A stretch of 64,000 bases of DNA from Lasiosphaeris hirsuta (lineage: Eukaryota > Ascomycota > Sordariomycetes > Sordariales > Lasiosphaeriaceae). The notes beneath the pieces were generated by a model, which searched no databases, was not told the origin of the DNA, and saw only the letters and a list, made by a program, of their open reading frames with translations. Of the stretch, positions 47,619-58,306 are shown in pieces (positions within the stretch are counted from its first letter, which is position 1; each line of letters begins with the position of its first letter). The stretch is from assembly GCA_030549175.1 (NCBI GenBank), contig JAUKUA010000004.1:434001-498000 (forward strand), read 5' to 3'. The translations under genes were made by a program, and so were the position numbers.

Positions 47619-50507
47619 CTAACGACGAGATGTCTTGCCCATGGTCCGCTTGCCTGAGAACTAGAATCGCAAAGTTAGAGAATGTCAGAAAACAGAGGGC
47701 GCAAGGCACATACCAAATGCTTGGGCATCGAATCGCCGACGTGTCTGTCGGCCTCTCCCTGTCTCGCCATCCTGTTCATCATGCGCTGGCCAAGCTTGGC
47801 CTGTCTCTCGGCAAGAGTACGAACAGTCTCGTCCGCCACACCATCCTCGCGTCTGTTGGTGGGGTGCTCGCTGCGGACGCGGCTGAGATCGCGGGCCCGG
47901 AAACGCTCCTGCGGCGTCTTGGTGGAGTCGAGCTCCATCGCATCCGGATCCTCGGTACCGGCACGGCTGCGAGTTATCGAGCGGCCGCGTGACTGAGTCG
48001 GGGCGCGGCCCCGCAGCCCGATCTCCTCGGTATCCACACCAAGCACGTCGAGGGCATCCTCGAGCTGTGAGTACGGCTTCTTCATCGACTTGCGCGGGAT
48101 TATCGCGCGGTTCTTCAGCGACTTGCGCATCTTGGCCTCGTTGCGGATCAAGCGGTGCTTCTCCCGGATATATTCGGCCTTCTCCAACACCTCGTTTTCC
48201 GATTCGTCGTCGAGATCCTCGTCCGACTCGTAGTAGCCATCCTTCTCAAGCTTCTCCTCTTCCTCCTCGATGGCCTGGAGCTTGGCATCGATATCCGGAT
48301 CGATAAAGTCGTAAACGTTCTTTCCATCGAAGACCTCGGGTACCCTGTCGTACTTCCAGGCAGGGTCGTCCAAGAGGTAATCTTTGCGGAGATCCACGTT
48401 GAAGACACCGGCACCACCATTTGCCTCCTCCTCGTCCCTCGCCAACATCCTCCTCGACGGGTCGTTCCTGTCGTACTTTTTGAGGTTCTTGATGCCCTCG
48501 GGGATGAAGGACTCTCTTGTGACGCCACCCATTGGCTGGGCAACGTGAATACGCTGCATGACCTCGGTGAGACGAGAACCCATGGTTCCGTTGCTTCCTG
48601 TGCCCGCCTTCAACTTCTGTGACACACGCTCGACAAGGAGTCGCTCGCACACCAGGTTCTTGACATCTTGCACACCGTCTTGGGTAGCGCAAGACGCGCG
48701 GAGAAGCTCGACATCTCCCGACTTCACTAGGCTCTGTAGCTCCTCTTGCATCTCAGGCTCGAGGTCTTCAACAATCTTGATATCCATCTTGTTCAAGACA
48801 ATAAAGACCATCTTGTTGGCAAAAAGGGGCTTGATGGACTTGAAAAGGTTGCATTGGGCCTTGAGTGAGTAGCCACATTGCTCACTGTAATATATCAGTT
48901 CTGCCCACATGCCGCAGTAGAAAGTGTTGAGGGTTCACACACCTGATATCAATAAAGAAGCAAATAGCGGCTCTGAGATGGGCAAGGGCTGTGACACTCT
49001 GCATCTCAATGGTGTTCATCTCCTCCAGTGGGTGGTCAAGACTATTGAATGTAAGCCTTCCGTTTGGCAGTTCGCTGATGTAATATCAACACATACATTC
49101 CGGGTGTATCTACAAGAGAGGTTAGCAACCTATTTTTGATGGCTAGGATGGACATATACAAACATACCAATAACTTGATAACGGAGATCTTTTTAGGGGT
49201 CGAGAGTCAGCATTGAATGTCATTGAATAGGCCAAGGGGTAAAATCCTTCGAGTCAACACTTGTTGGGCGTCGGATCTGATCACTTGGGGTGGCATACAT
49301 TTGTAGTCAAGATGACCAACGAACAAGCTCTTCGTTGTCTAGTTTGACTGTCAGCAATAATCCAAGGGGTCTCTGGGTGAGCATAACGTACGAAAGCATA
49401 CGGCTCGACTGGGGTGTCGGCGCGGGTGACTGAGCGGACGAAGGAGCTCTTGCCAACGTTCGGGAAACCGGCCACGAGGAGAGTGCGCGTAGTCGGGTTG
49501 ATATCAGGCAATCTGGCGAGATGCTGGCGGACCTGGTCAAGGTAGACAAGAGGGTCTTTCAGACGCTTGATGAGGGTGGCCATGCCTGCCAAATAGTATT
49601 AGGTATTTATTCAAATACTGAGGAATCGGGGAAACGTACGACCAAGAGCAGCTCTCTTGAGCTGTTTGCACTGGAACAAACTTTGCGAATACTGTGACCA
49701 TTGTCAGCCCCAACTCCCAGCACTCGCCAGACACACGACCTACCTTCAACAGGCGAACATAATCGCGAGAGATAGTCTCAATTAGATGCTTCGCGGTCGA
49801 AACTTGACCCAGGGCCACCTTGAAATGATCGGCATCTGTGTGTATATGTCAGTCACCGTTGCCGTCGTGGGATCGTATAGGCGTACCATAGAGGATGTTC
49901 ATCAAGTCGCGATGGAACGGGTGCTGGTCTGAGAGGATCGGGAAGCTCGCAACGATGGCGCCGAGCTTTTCGGTGCATGTTTCTTGCGTGAACCTGTATT
50001 CGGCCGGTCAGCATCTTTTGCTGTCGAGGATCCACCGCCTGATATTCATGACACAGACATAATGTCCACGGTGGTTGGAGGTGTTGGGGGAACTGACTTG
50101 ACTTTACGGGTGTAGAAGGCGCGAATTCTGCTGACTATTTCGCATCAATCGTCAGCCTCCGATCAGAGCCGCCCCAGTGCCCCTTCTCCCCTGTGTTTCT
50201 GGATACACATACTCTTGAAACCGGCGCGAACTAGAGAATTGGTGAACTTCAGTTAGTAAACAAGCCAGTGGTGGCAGTTGGGCGTCGGGTCACGAACTCT
50301 GAGTGGGCAATCGGCGCTGGGTGCGTCTGTCGTATACTTTGTTAGATCTGAGACGGTTAAATCTGTCAATGGAGACTGCGACTCACGAAAGCACAATGTC
50401 GATAAATTCCTGCGCCCTTCACTGGGAGTTAGCAATGTTTGGAATTAAGAGGCGCATATTCCATCAATTCCTTACGTAGGCACAGGTGCGATATCTTTCC
50501 ACGTCAT
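47619..50507 (-). CDS. NOG1: Nucleolar GTP-binding protein 1 (60S biogenesis GTPase)
   Basis: Fifteen exons give 658 residues: 50507-50476, 50416-50387, 50326-50298, 50230-50213, 50134-50098, 49993-49887, 49835-49744, 49691-49640, 49585-49392, 49338-49299, 49188-49168, 49109-49097, 49041-48943, 48884-47714 and 47660-47619. Nog1 is an Obg-related GTPase that docks on pre-60S particles. The start [20 protein letters not shown] and [17 protein letters not shown] are assembled from exons of about 30 nt. GTPase motifs: GFPNVGKSS (172-180), DTPG (218-221) and NKMD (286-289). The C-terminal half is charged, and the last exon encodes [13 protein letters not shown]. Every junction keeps the frame; 50416 was chosen as acceptor because it yields TAQEF. 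Confidence 0.94.
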
Positions 50508-51150
50508 GCTGGGCTGGTCGCAAAGGGTCGGCCTGATGTGTGGTTGTTGGGGTGGTGAAGGTGAGAATTGGCGACAGCGACTGCGGGGCGATATGGCAGC
50601 GGTCGATATCACAGGTCTCCTCGAAATATTTTTTTCATGGCATTTTCGATAAGATAAGCAGTGCGGTGTGGGACTAAGATAAGGGATAAGCGATAACCTA
50701 AAGTGCATGCACAACGTGGGGTTCAACCAGTGCTTAATTTTAAAAGGGTTAGGGTCGGGCAAAGCAGAAACCCCAGACAACAAACTCAAACTTTGCAAAA
50801 TACCAATTTTAAGGTCTCATAGGGTTTCGGTTTAGTTGTCTCTATATCTCAATGCGTCGCTAAATTCAATTCCAATTTTTCATAGCAGTTAACAAGATGG
50901 CTTCTCAGCCAATCGGTCATACATGCTGTAGTGCTGAAGAGCATACAAAGGTCGTTGAGCAACTGGAGGTGGGGCATCGCAACTTTGACCCCACCATGCG
51001 CGCATTCAATTCAGCACGCAACTCAAACCCACTATAAAGAACTCACTAGTCAGGAAAGACGACACCAAGGACTCACTGGCCTGGTATTTCTAATACCTTG
51101 TTTTGCATCTCATATCTCTCGCTTTTACAAGCACCTCAACAACCAAAAAA
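50508..51150. promoter_or_regulatory. Divergent promoter region, NOG1 / URA5
   Basis: A 643-bp bidirectional region. Near NOG1 lie five GATA motifs in about 50 bp (GATAAG at 50648, 50653, 50678, 50685 and GATAAC at 50692), and GGGTTAGGG at 50746-50754. Near URA5 a TATAAAG at 51033-51039 is about 112 bp before its ATG. All are sequence-pattern calls. Confidence 0.45.
51033..51039 (+). promoter_or_regulatory. Candidate TATA box of URA5
   Basis: TATAAAG about 112 bp upstream of the URA5 start, a suitable distance for a filamentous-fungal TATA box. No transcript start is known here. Confidence 0.45.
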
Positions 51151-51858
51151 ATGGCCAGCCAAAACATCCCCCAGTGGAAGCTTGACTTCGTCAAGGCCGC
51201 CATCGACGGCGGCATCCTCAAGTTCGGCAGCTTCGAGCTCAAGTCGAAGCGCATCTCGCCCTACTTCTTCAACGCCGGAGAGTTCCACCGCGGGCCCCTC
51301 ATCAACGCCGTGCGCGATGCCTTCGCCCACACCATCAGGGAGGCACACGCCGAGGGCGTCTTCGACTTTGACGTCGTCTTCGGCCCCGCCTACAAGGGCA
51401 TTCCGCTAGCCGTCATGACCGTGTCTAAGCTCGCCGAGCTCAACCCCGTCAAGTACGACTACCTGTCCTACTCCTACGACCGCAAGGAGGCCAAGGACCA
51501 CGGCGAGGGCGGTAGCATTGTGGGCGCCTCACTCAAGGGCAAGCGGGTTCTTGTCGTCGACGACGTCGTGACGGCCGGCACCGCCAAGCGCGAGGCCGTG
51601 GACAAGATCCGCCGCGAGGGCGGCGAGGTCGTGGGCATTGTCGTGGCCCTGGACCGCAAGGAGAAGCTCCCGGCAGCCGATGGAGACGACAGCAAGCCCA
51701 TGCCTAGCGCCATCGGCGAGCTTAGAAAGGAGTACGGCGTCCCCATTATCGCCATTTTGACCGTTGACGACATCATCGCGGGCGTTAAGAGACTTGCCAC
51801 GGAAGACGACGTGAAGAAGATTCAGGAGTATCAGGCAAAGTATCGCGCGAGCGACTAG
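51151..51858 (+). CDS. URA5: Orotate phosphoribosyltransferase
   Basis: A single intronless frame of 235 residues. The enzyme joins orotate to PRPP, making OMP, the fifth step of de novo pyrimidine synthesis in the cytosol. The PRPP-binding motif [13 protein letters not shown] (133-145) is complete; [11 protein letters not shown] (77-87), [20 protein letters not shown] (flexible catalytic loop, about 102-121) and [10 protein letters not shown] (39-48) fit the type I phosphoribosyltransferase fold. Start [10 protein letters not shown] at 51151 follows an A-rich leader (ACCAAAAAAATGG); an upstream in-frame ATG at 51103 would give a poorer N-terminus. It is divergent from NOG1. Confidence 0.97.
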   Translation: MASQNIPQWKLDFVKAAIDGGILKFGSFELKSKRISPYFFNAGEFHRGPLINAVRDAFAHTIREAHAEGVFDFDVVFGPAYKGIPLAVMTVSKLAELNPVKYDYLSYSYDRKEAKDHGEGGSIVGASLKGKRVLVVDDVVTAGTAKREAVDKIRREGGEVVGIVVALDRKEKLPAADGDDSKPMPSAIGELRKEYGVPIIAILTVDDIIAGVKRLATEDDVKKIQEYQAKYRASD

Positions 51859-52153
51859 AGACACGGAGATGACAAATCAAGGACTGACGTTTGATTTCAC
51901 TAAATCGTGCAGTCCGGGCTAGGTCGATGGCAAGGAAGACAATGCGGTTTTGTGCCTCGTTGACTGACCAGGCTGGGGGATGGAAGAGGTTACTCTCGTG
52001 TTTTGATTCTTACAAAATCCTCGAGTCAGACATGTAAGAGTAGCTGCGTAACTCCTTCTGTGCCCTCGTCATCTTGATGTATGACAGAGTGACTTGGACG
52101 ATGCCGGTCTGTCTTGGAGTGAAGACCAGTCAAGCGTCCGCCTACACTGTCCC

Positions 52154-53153
52154 TTAAAATGGAGTTTTGGGGGGACCTGATAACTCAAACACCTGAATGC
52201 GGGTCAACTTGAAGTCTGTGGCCCACGGAAATGTCCGCCGGAAAGGGGGAAACGAAAGAGGGCCCTTACCATGTCATACCAGCCACCTCCTCCAAACTTC
52301 ACCTTGCTTTCACCCTTATTCTGGAAGCCAAATCGCTCATAGTACGAGATCAAGTGCTACAGAGATCAGCTAGGGGGCAAAGTCAGCGAGAAAAGGACAC
52401 CAAACCTACGTCTTGGCAAATCAAAGCAACTCGGTCAGCAAGCCCCGAGTTATTCATCTGTTGGAGGTAGGCCTTGACAATCATCTTTCCTACGCCACAG
52501 CCCTGCAACTTGGGTGCCACAGCTAGTGAGTGAAGAGCAATCGTTCGCCCGGTCTCCTGGTGGCCGACGTCTGCCGATCTCCCGCTGCGGGTACGCCAAT
52601 CTTCGGGTAGCCCCATATCACTGTCGGTGACTACCGTATCGCGGCATTTTGTGGACACTATGTGCGCCAGCAGGACGCTCACGGCGCCGTCGGCGCGATC
52701 TGTCTCGACCGGTTTGGCACTAGCCAGCGTCTCTAAATGCCAGCCCTTCGCTTGGTCGGGGACCACGGTGCAAAAGACGCCTATGCTGAGCTCGGGGCAG
52801 GTTGTAAGGCGGTACTCAAACTGGACCATGGTCAGTCCCGGGCATCATCATGACGGCTTTAAAACAGGGAGAGGGCAAGATGGGGGGCATGTTACCTTCT
52901 CCCGTGACGCTCTGTGCTCCGGGTCCGAAAAGGCGGCGTTCTCGAGCGCAACACATGAGTCACAGTCGGAGGTCGTCAGGGGCCTTATGTTGGGCAAGAA
53001 TGGGCACGGGAGGGCTTTTTGCAGACGAGCTTCTGGGCTGTCCTTGGCAGCCCGTCTCTTCTGGTTGATCTTTTTCTGCAGCGAGGCAAAGTCGCTGTCA
53101 ACATCTGACGACTCGTCGACCGCGTGGTCAACATCCTTGAGAGACCGTGGCAT
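52154..53153 (-). CDS. PAA1: GNAT-family N-acetyltransferase, PAA1/AANAT-like
   Basis: Four exons (53153-52896, 52820-52410, 52356-52270, 52192-52154) give 264 residues. The family acetylates arylalkylamines and polyamines with acetyl-CoA. After about 50 charged, disordered residues, IRPLTTSDCDSCVALENAAF starts the GNAT fold, continuing through the first intron into FEYRLTTCPELSIGVFCTV. The acetyl-CoA site is LHSLAVAPKLQGCGVGKM (R/QxxGxG/A pattern QGCGVG). LICQD is followed after a splice by HLISYYERFGFQNKG, a standard GNAT C-terminal motif. The last exon has 13 codons (VFELSGPPKTPF); if it is not spliced in, a different tail follows WYDM. Substrate is not fixed by sequence. Confidence 0.85.
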
Positions 53154-54657
53154 GGCTGCTTCGGTACTGTGGCTGCCAGAAAACAGTGCGAAATCACCGA
53201 AAAGGTAGCTCGTCTTGGGAGACGACCTGTCTTGAGCGCAATATTGCTTGGACGGGCCAAAAGGTTCGCTACCCACCGGGATCTGTTGGTTTCCAGAAGC
53301 CTGGGAGATGTCGTAGAGGGTAACTAAATAGATGTCGTTTGATGCCTGTCTTCCGAACGTGTAAATGTTCAGGCAGGGTGCAGCGGTGAGGTTCCGACGT
53401 TGTGACAGGATGAGAAACCCCAAATGGGCCGCTGTACTCCAAGGCTAAAGCGCAAGCAAGGTCCTCTCAGGCGCGTGGCTATGGCAAGCGCAACACACGC
53501 TCTTCTAGATGCTAGGCAACGTGAAGCAAAGTTCGAGAAGGCTTGGTTTGGTCTGAGATGGGCACGGTGAAGACAGCAATGTTTGGGATGTGCAGCTCCC
53601 ATCTGGCGCAGACGGCAGGCTGCTGTGACAGGTGCTCCCGGGTTGCCGTCTGCAGGGCGTAAAACTAAGTCACTGAAAACCGCCCGATCGAATAACGGGA
53701 GGCAGCTAAAAATCGAAATCCCCGCTGTCCCGTGTGTCTCACAGCAGCGCCAAATGCCGTGACAGACGAGCCCAAGCGGATTTCAGACAGCGAAATGCCA
53801 CGACGTATGCCACGATGTCAGGGGCAGTGGGTGAGCGGGCCGCAGGTGTTCAGTGTTCAGGTGTCACACGCAATGGCATGGAGGAAGGGAGCGCACAGAG
53901 TGAGGAAGAACGGGCAGCTAAGGTGCTAATGGAAGTTGACGCGGCGCCCTTTTTTCTCAGGCGGTTGAGAGAGACAGGTCGAGATTCCCCGGGCCGTGCC
54001 CAGGGCACCGGTGAGCAGCGGAGTAGTAGGGGATCCTCGGGCTGCAGACGACAATCTGGCAGTCCTTCGGGCTGCAACGGCGGGAAGCACTGATGAGGCG
54101 GGCGAGCCTGGTTACGGTATCATGGAAGCTGGGGACGCGACCTGTACCGGCAGCGGGCAGTGGAGGGACCCTTGTGGGAGCTCGAGGTGCTGCGTGCTCC
54201 TGCAGCCATGGCAGCCCAATCTGAGACGTTTGCTCGCCGCCCACCTTCAACTGGCCCAGTCAGGTGTAGCTGACGTCACAGGCCGCCGTGGCCAACGCGT
54301 TGCGTTATCTCGCCGATAGCGCCAACCCCACCCCAGGCACGGCCAATTTTGCCATTCTGTTTCCAAAGGTTGAAGCCATCATTATTTCAACCACCGGCGA
54401 CGTAGCTGTTGGCTGTTTGAAATATGCCTACCTTGAGGAATCCTTGAAGATCTCAGTTTTGGAAATTTTTATTATAAGGACAACACGGCGTAAAAATCAT
54501 CCAAAGGATGCGGAGCTTGGCGATTGCGACACGGTCCCCCCCACGCAAGAACCCGAGGATACAAAGTCCCGCCGATGCGCACAGCCAAGCCCTTGTTTGT
54601 TTGTTAGCATGTGACTTCAAAGCTGCAATGATGAGAAAGGATACCTCGTTCTGGACG

Positions 54658-54675
54658 TATGAAAGGCCTTTCATA
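54658..54675. repeat. Perfect 18-bp palindrome
   Basis: TATGAAAGG followed directly by its reverse complement CCTTTCATA, with an AGGCCT centre. It lies in the AT-rich element and begins a degenerate direct repeat. Confidence 0.85.
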
Positions 54676-54757
54676 ATACCAAATATATCTTTTTGAGACT
54701 CCAAAAGGCCTTGTAAATCGTGGACAGGCCTTTTGGAATACCAAATATGCATTTTTT
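54665..54757. repeat. Degenerate direct repeats
   Basis: GGCCTTTCATAATACCAAATAT (about 54665-54686) recurs as GGCCTTTTGGAATACCAAATAT (about 54727-54749), each followed by an A/T-rich run; a partial copy AAAGGCCTTGTAAAT lies between them. This suggests local tandem duplication. Confidence 0.65.
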
Positions 54758-56373
54758 TGTAATACCATGAATACCGTTTTTAATACTGGAAGGCCAATAC
54801 CCATCTCCATTTGGGTCTTCAAGGGAAGGTCTTGCGGTAACAAACAAACCAGGGTTGGGTTGTACCCACTGCCAGGCCAAGTGGCGGGTAGAAATAAAGT
54901 TTTAGCTGGGAAGCATGGAGGAGAAGCAAGGGCAGCTGTGAGGCCGGGGATCGTGGTGCGGGGTGAAGGTTGGAGAAGCTGAGTGCCAACAAGTCGCGTT
55001 TCGTCTCGATGGGTCACAAATATCATGAAGTACTCGGTACTGAGCCCTCCGCCAATACGTGGTAGAGGCAGCATCTGATAATATGCCACCTCGCTACTAA
55101 ACATGAGAGGGGGTCAGCGCTATCCAGTGCTCGCGGGAAGCTCATCGATGTGAGGCAAGAAAACCGGATGCGCCGTCATCTCACCGTTGCACATTGCAAG
55201 CACATGATGCCCGCGCTCGCCGGCTAATGGTCGAACCAACAACAGCGAACCGTCAACCGAAATTCGGGTATCCGAGGAGCGTCGCCAGGAACCGGCCGAG
55301 CAGCATGTCATCGCTGGTAGTTTGCAGCACTTCGCTGCGCTGCTGTGCTGATGTGCATGAGAGCTTTCTCTTGGCAACGGCGAGGGGCCGTCTTCTTTGA
55401 AGCTGGGTGGCCAAGAACCCACGAGACGGACAAGACGTTTCGAGGCTCCAAGCTGTGTAGCTGTGTAGCTGCTCCCAACCTTAAATGTTTACGGGAGCGA
55501 GTCCACATCCAATCAGCTCGCCACGAGCCGTGTCCTGCCATTGAAACTCCAACATCAGGCTACGGGAGGGGGTCCAGGGCTTCAACTCCGCGCCGAGATG
55601 CTCTCATCGTGGCTTCTGCAGTGATGATTCGCTCTCCTCCTGCTCCCCCGTCCCAAGCGGCATATGAGTCGTCAAATTTATCCAGCCCTCGCAGCAGTAT
55701 GACTTGTGATTACACACACACATGGGCTCGAACGCCTTCCAACGATTTCCATGTCGGTCAGAGGGCGAAGCCATGGGCGGGAGATGGGAAACTGATGAAT
55801 CCAGTGCAGCTCCCACCAGCACCAGCCTGCATCAAGGAAGTATCCGCATATGTAGCAGGTATGTTGAGGAGCTGCAGTTGGCGCCTGAGGAAGAGGCGTG
55901 GTACGGTGTAGCAGGCAGCAAGCCAGCCCAGCTTCGAAACAGACTCCATGTGGAAATCTAATGGAGGTCAACGTGAGAAAAGCTTCTAGGCTATTCGTAC
56001 TTAGAATTGGTCAACCAGCCCCGCCAAAGCTGCAACCTGCACCCCTCCAGGCTAGCGGCTCGCTTCGGCCAACTTCCCGCGCACGCAAGCATCCCGGATC
56101 GTGCCCCTCGTGCTGCCCCTCGTGCCCCTCCGAGACAACGCCTGCACCAGCCTTGGTCCATCGGCGAGCAATCCGAGCCGAACACACACCACTTCACCGT
56201 TTTGCCTTTTTCTTCTCTCCCTCTCTTTTCCTCCTTCCCCTTTCTCCCTAATCCATCACCAAGTCTTGCGGCATCCCCCTTCCTGCTGTTTCCATCCCTT
56301 CACTTTTCCTTGCCAGTCATCCCCACCCGTTCGCAAAGACGCGCTGCGTCCTCTCCCGTTCGTCTCAGTCAAA

Positions 56374-57808
56374 ATGTAGGCCCACAAACACCGCCTCGTC
56401 CGTGTCGTCCGTTCGTCGACACGCTAACCTTGCACCGTCTGTAGGCGCATCACGCTCAGCATTACCAACTCGGAGCCCCAGAGCGGCGATGAGCAGGACT
56501 TGCTTTCCCTCGAGGTCTACCCGGACATGACCATCGACACCCTCCGAAGCTCTGTCCAGGCCGAGACGGGCTTTCACCCTGGCTCACAGCACCTCTACCA
56601 CAACGGCCAGCTCATCAGCGAGAACACAAAGACCCTCAGCGAGCTGCAGATTGGCGACGGCGAAATGCTCGCTCTCCACGTCCGCGACATTCGCGGCACC
56701 ACCGGCATCCCCGCCGGCAACGCTCCTCGAGCCCCGCAGCCTGGCCCCCGCGCCGGGCCTCGACCCGGAGAGCAGGACCCCGAGCTGATTCGGCTGCAAA
56801 TCCTTGGAGATCCAAACCTGAGAGGCGAGCTGAACAGGCAGCGGCCAGAGCTGGCGGCGGCTCTTGACGACCCACAGAGGTTTGCGCAAATATTTTCGCA
56901 GAGCTACGATAGGGAGCGGAGGGAGAGGGCAATGCGCCATCAACAGATTCAGCAGCTGAACGAGGATCCCTTCAATATCGAGGCCCAGGCCAAGATTGAA
57001 GAGATCATCCGCCAGGAGCGGGTCATGGAGAACTTGCAAAACGCCATGGAGCACAACCCTGAGGGTAAGCCCTTGCCCCTCGACTCCAAGCGGGAGTGAT
57101 CCTGACTGTGTCTTACATGTAGTCTTCGGAAATGTGCACATGCTATACGTTGATGTCGAGGTAAACGGATTCAAGGTCAAGGCATTGGTGGACTCAGGCG
57201 CCCAGGCAACCATCATGAGCCCCTCGTGTGCCGAGGCTTGCGGCATCATGCGATTGGTCGACAAACGCTTCGCCGGTATTGCCAGGGGTGTCGGGACTGC
57301 CACCATTATCGGTCGTGTTCATTCAGCCCAGATCAAGATCGGCGCCCTGTTTCTACCCTGCAGTTTCACCGTCATGGAGGGCAAGTCCGTGGAACTCCTC
57401 CTCGGCCTGGACATGCTCAAGCGTCACCAGGCTTCCATCGACTTGGCCAAGGACAAGCTCATCATCCAAGGGGTCGAGATTCCATTCCTGGGAGAAGCCG
57501 ACATCCCAAAAGATACGGAGGAAGCTTTACAGGCGGAGCCGAAGGTGCCCGGACCTGCTGGCACCACGATCGGCGCGCGATCCGGCGCTGTGTCGGCACC
57601 GACCGCACCGCAACCCGTCCCGCCCAGGCCTTCCCAAGCCCAACAGGGTTCCGTGCCTGCTCGCGGTCCTCCCCCGACACGCAGCTTCCCTCAAGAAGAC
57701 ATTGAGCAGCTCAAGGCGCTTGGAGCCTCGGAGCAGAGAGCCATCCAGGCCCTCGAGGCGACCGGTGGTAATGTTGAATACGCAGCCAGTCTTATTTTTC
57801 AGGACTAA
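56374..57808 (+). CDS. DDI1: Ddi1, ubiquitin-shuttle aspartic protease
   Basis: Proposed exons: 56374-56375 (AT), 56445-57064 and 57123-57808; 435 residues. The start codon is split AT/G by a 69-nt intron (GTAGGC, GCTAAC branch, TGTAG), giving [15 protein letters not shown]. Domains in order: ubiquitin-like (1-80), helical domain near 120-205, retropepsin-like domain from about 208 with catalytic ALVDSGAQ (Asp231), [11 protein letters not shown] and [10 protein letters not shown], and a C-terminal UBA domain ([20 protein letters not shown]). Ddi1 cleaves heavily ubiquitinated proteins and carries cargo to the proteasome. Without the first splice, the visible ATG at 56374 would run straight into TAG, so the intron is required unless translation begins at Met23-equivalent 56500-region codons. 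Confidence 0.93.
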
Positions 57809-58306
57809 GGGTACTGGAATAACCATGGCTTGTCGGGCAGCACTGCTTTGCGTTGATACCAGGCGAGGTAGACGGGCAAGCGATGGATAATGGGATATAC
57901 AAACGTGAAATTTTCAACCGGGGTACGGGCATGGCGTAGTGGGACCATCGAACTAACTGCTGCTACTGCCGCTGTGTTTCAAACAAACAAGATAAGGAAT
58001 GGTTACGGCACAATCAAAGCAAACAACTGGTTGAGATACATTCATGTGTGTTTGGGAATCTTTTAGACGGGCGTCATTGTTGGATGGCAAGAGCGAATCG
58101 CAGCCAGACAACACGGGTAGGTAGGGAGGATTAGAGATTATGAACAAATGAATTCTGCTCAAGCATGCAATACTCGGAACTAAACCTCGCTCTGTCTGCT
58201 TCCTTTCACTGATGTTCAAGAGGATGATATGAATACGGCCGAGTCTAATTATATGTTGGTGAGGAAACACGTATACTGCCAAAGACAATTTTACACATCT
58301 CCCACT
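57809..58306. other. Convergent intergenic spacer (DDI1 / RRP8)
   Basis: This is the 3' flank of two convergent genes, AT-richer than coding sequence. No gene or RNA was recognised. Confidence 0.55.

Larger units (their letters stand above)
54585..54858. mobile_element. Candidate MITE-like element (imperfect terminal inverted repeats)
   Basis: The left end CCAAGCCCTTGTTTGTTTGTTA (54585-54606, here quoted in two parts as CCAAGCCCTTG and TTTGTTTGTTA) matches the reverse complement of the right end (54838-54858) with one gap and one mismatch. The 230 bp between are AT-rich, without coding potential, and hold degenerate repeats (AGGCC...AATACCAAATAT). Size, termini and composition suit a miniature non-autonomous transposon. 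No clear target-site duplication was seen, and a chance inverted repeat is possible. Confidence 0.4.
53154..56373. other. Intergenic (3.2 kb) with an AT-rich inverted-repeat element
   Basis: No supported gene. From about 54330 to 54900 the sequence is much more AT-rich than its surroundings and contains a candidate short inverted-repeat element (54585-54858). The DDI1 leader (about 56200-56370) is very pyrimidine-rich. Other open frames here are short and mutually overlapping. Confidence 0.55.

Noticed and set aside
50417..50422. Alternative CAG acceptor for the first NOG1 intron, a few bases upstream of the one used
   Set aside because: It shifts the frame out of the conserved QEF block; the AAG acceptor gives [11 protein letters not shown].
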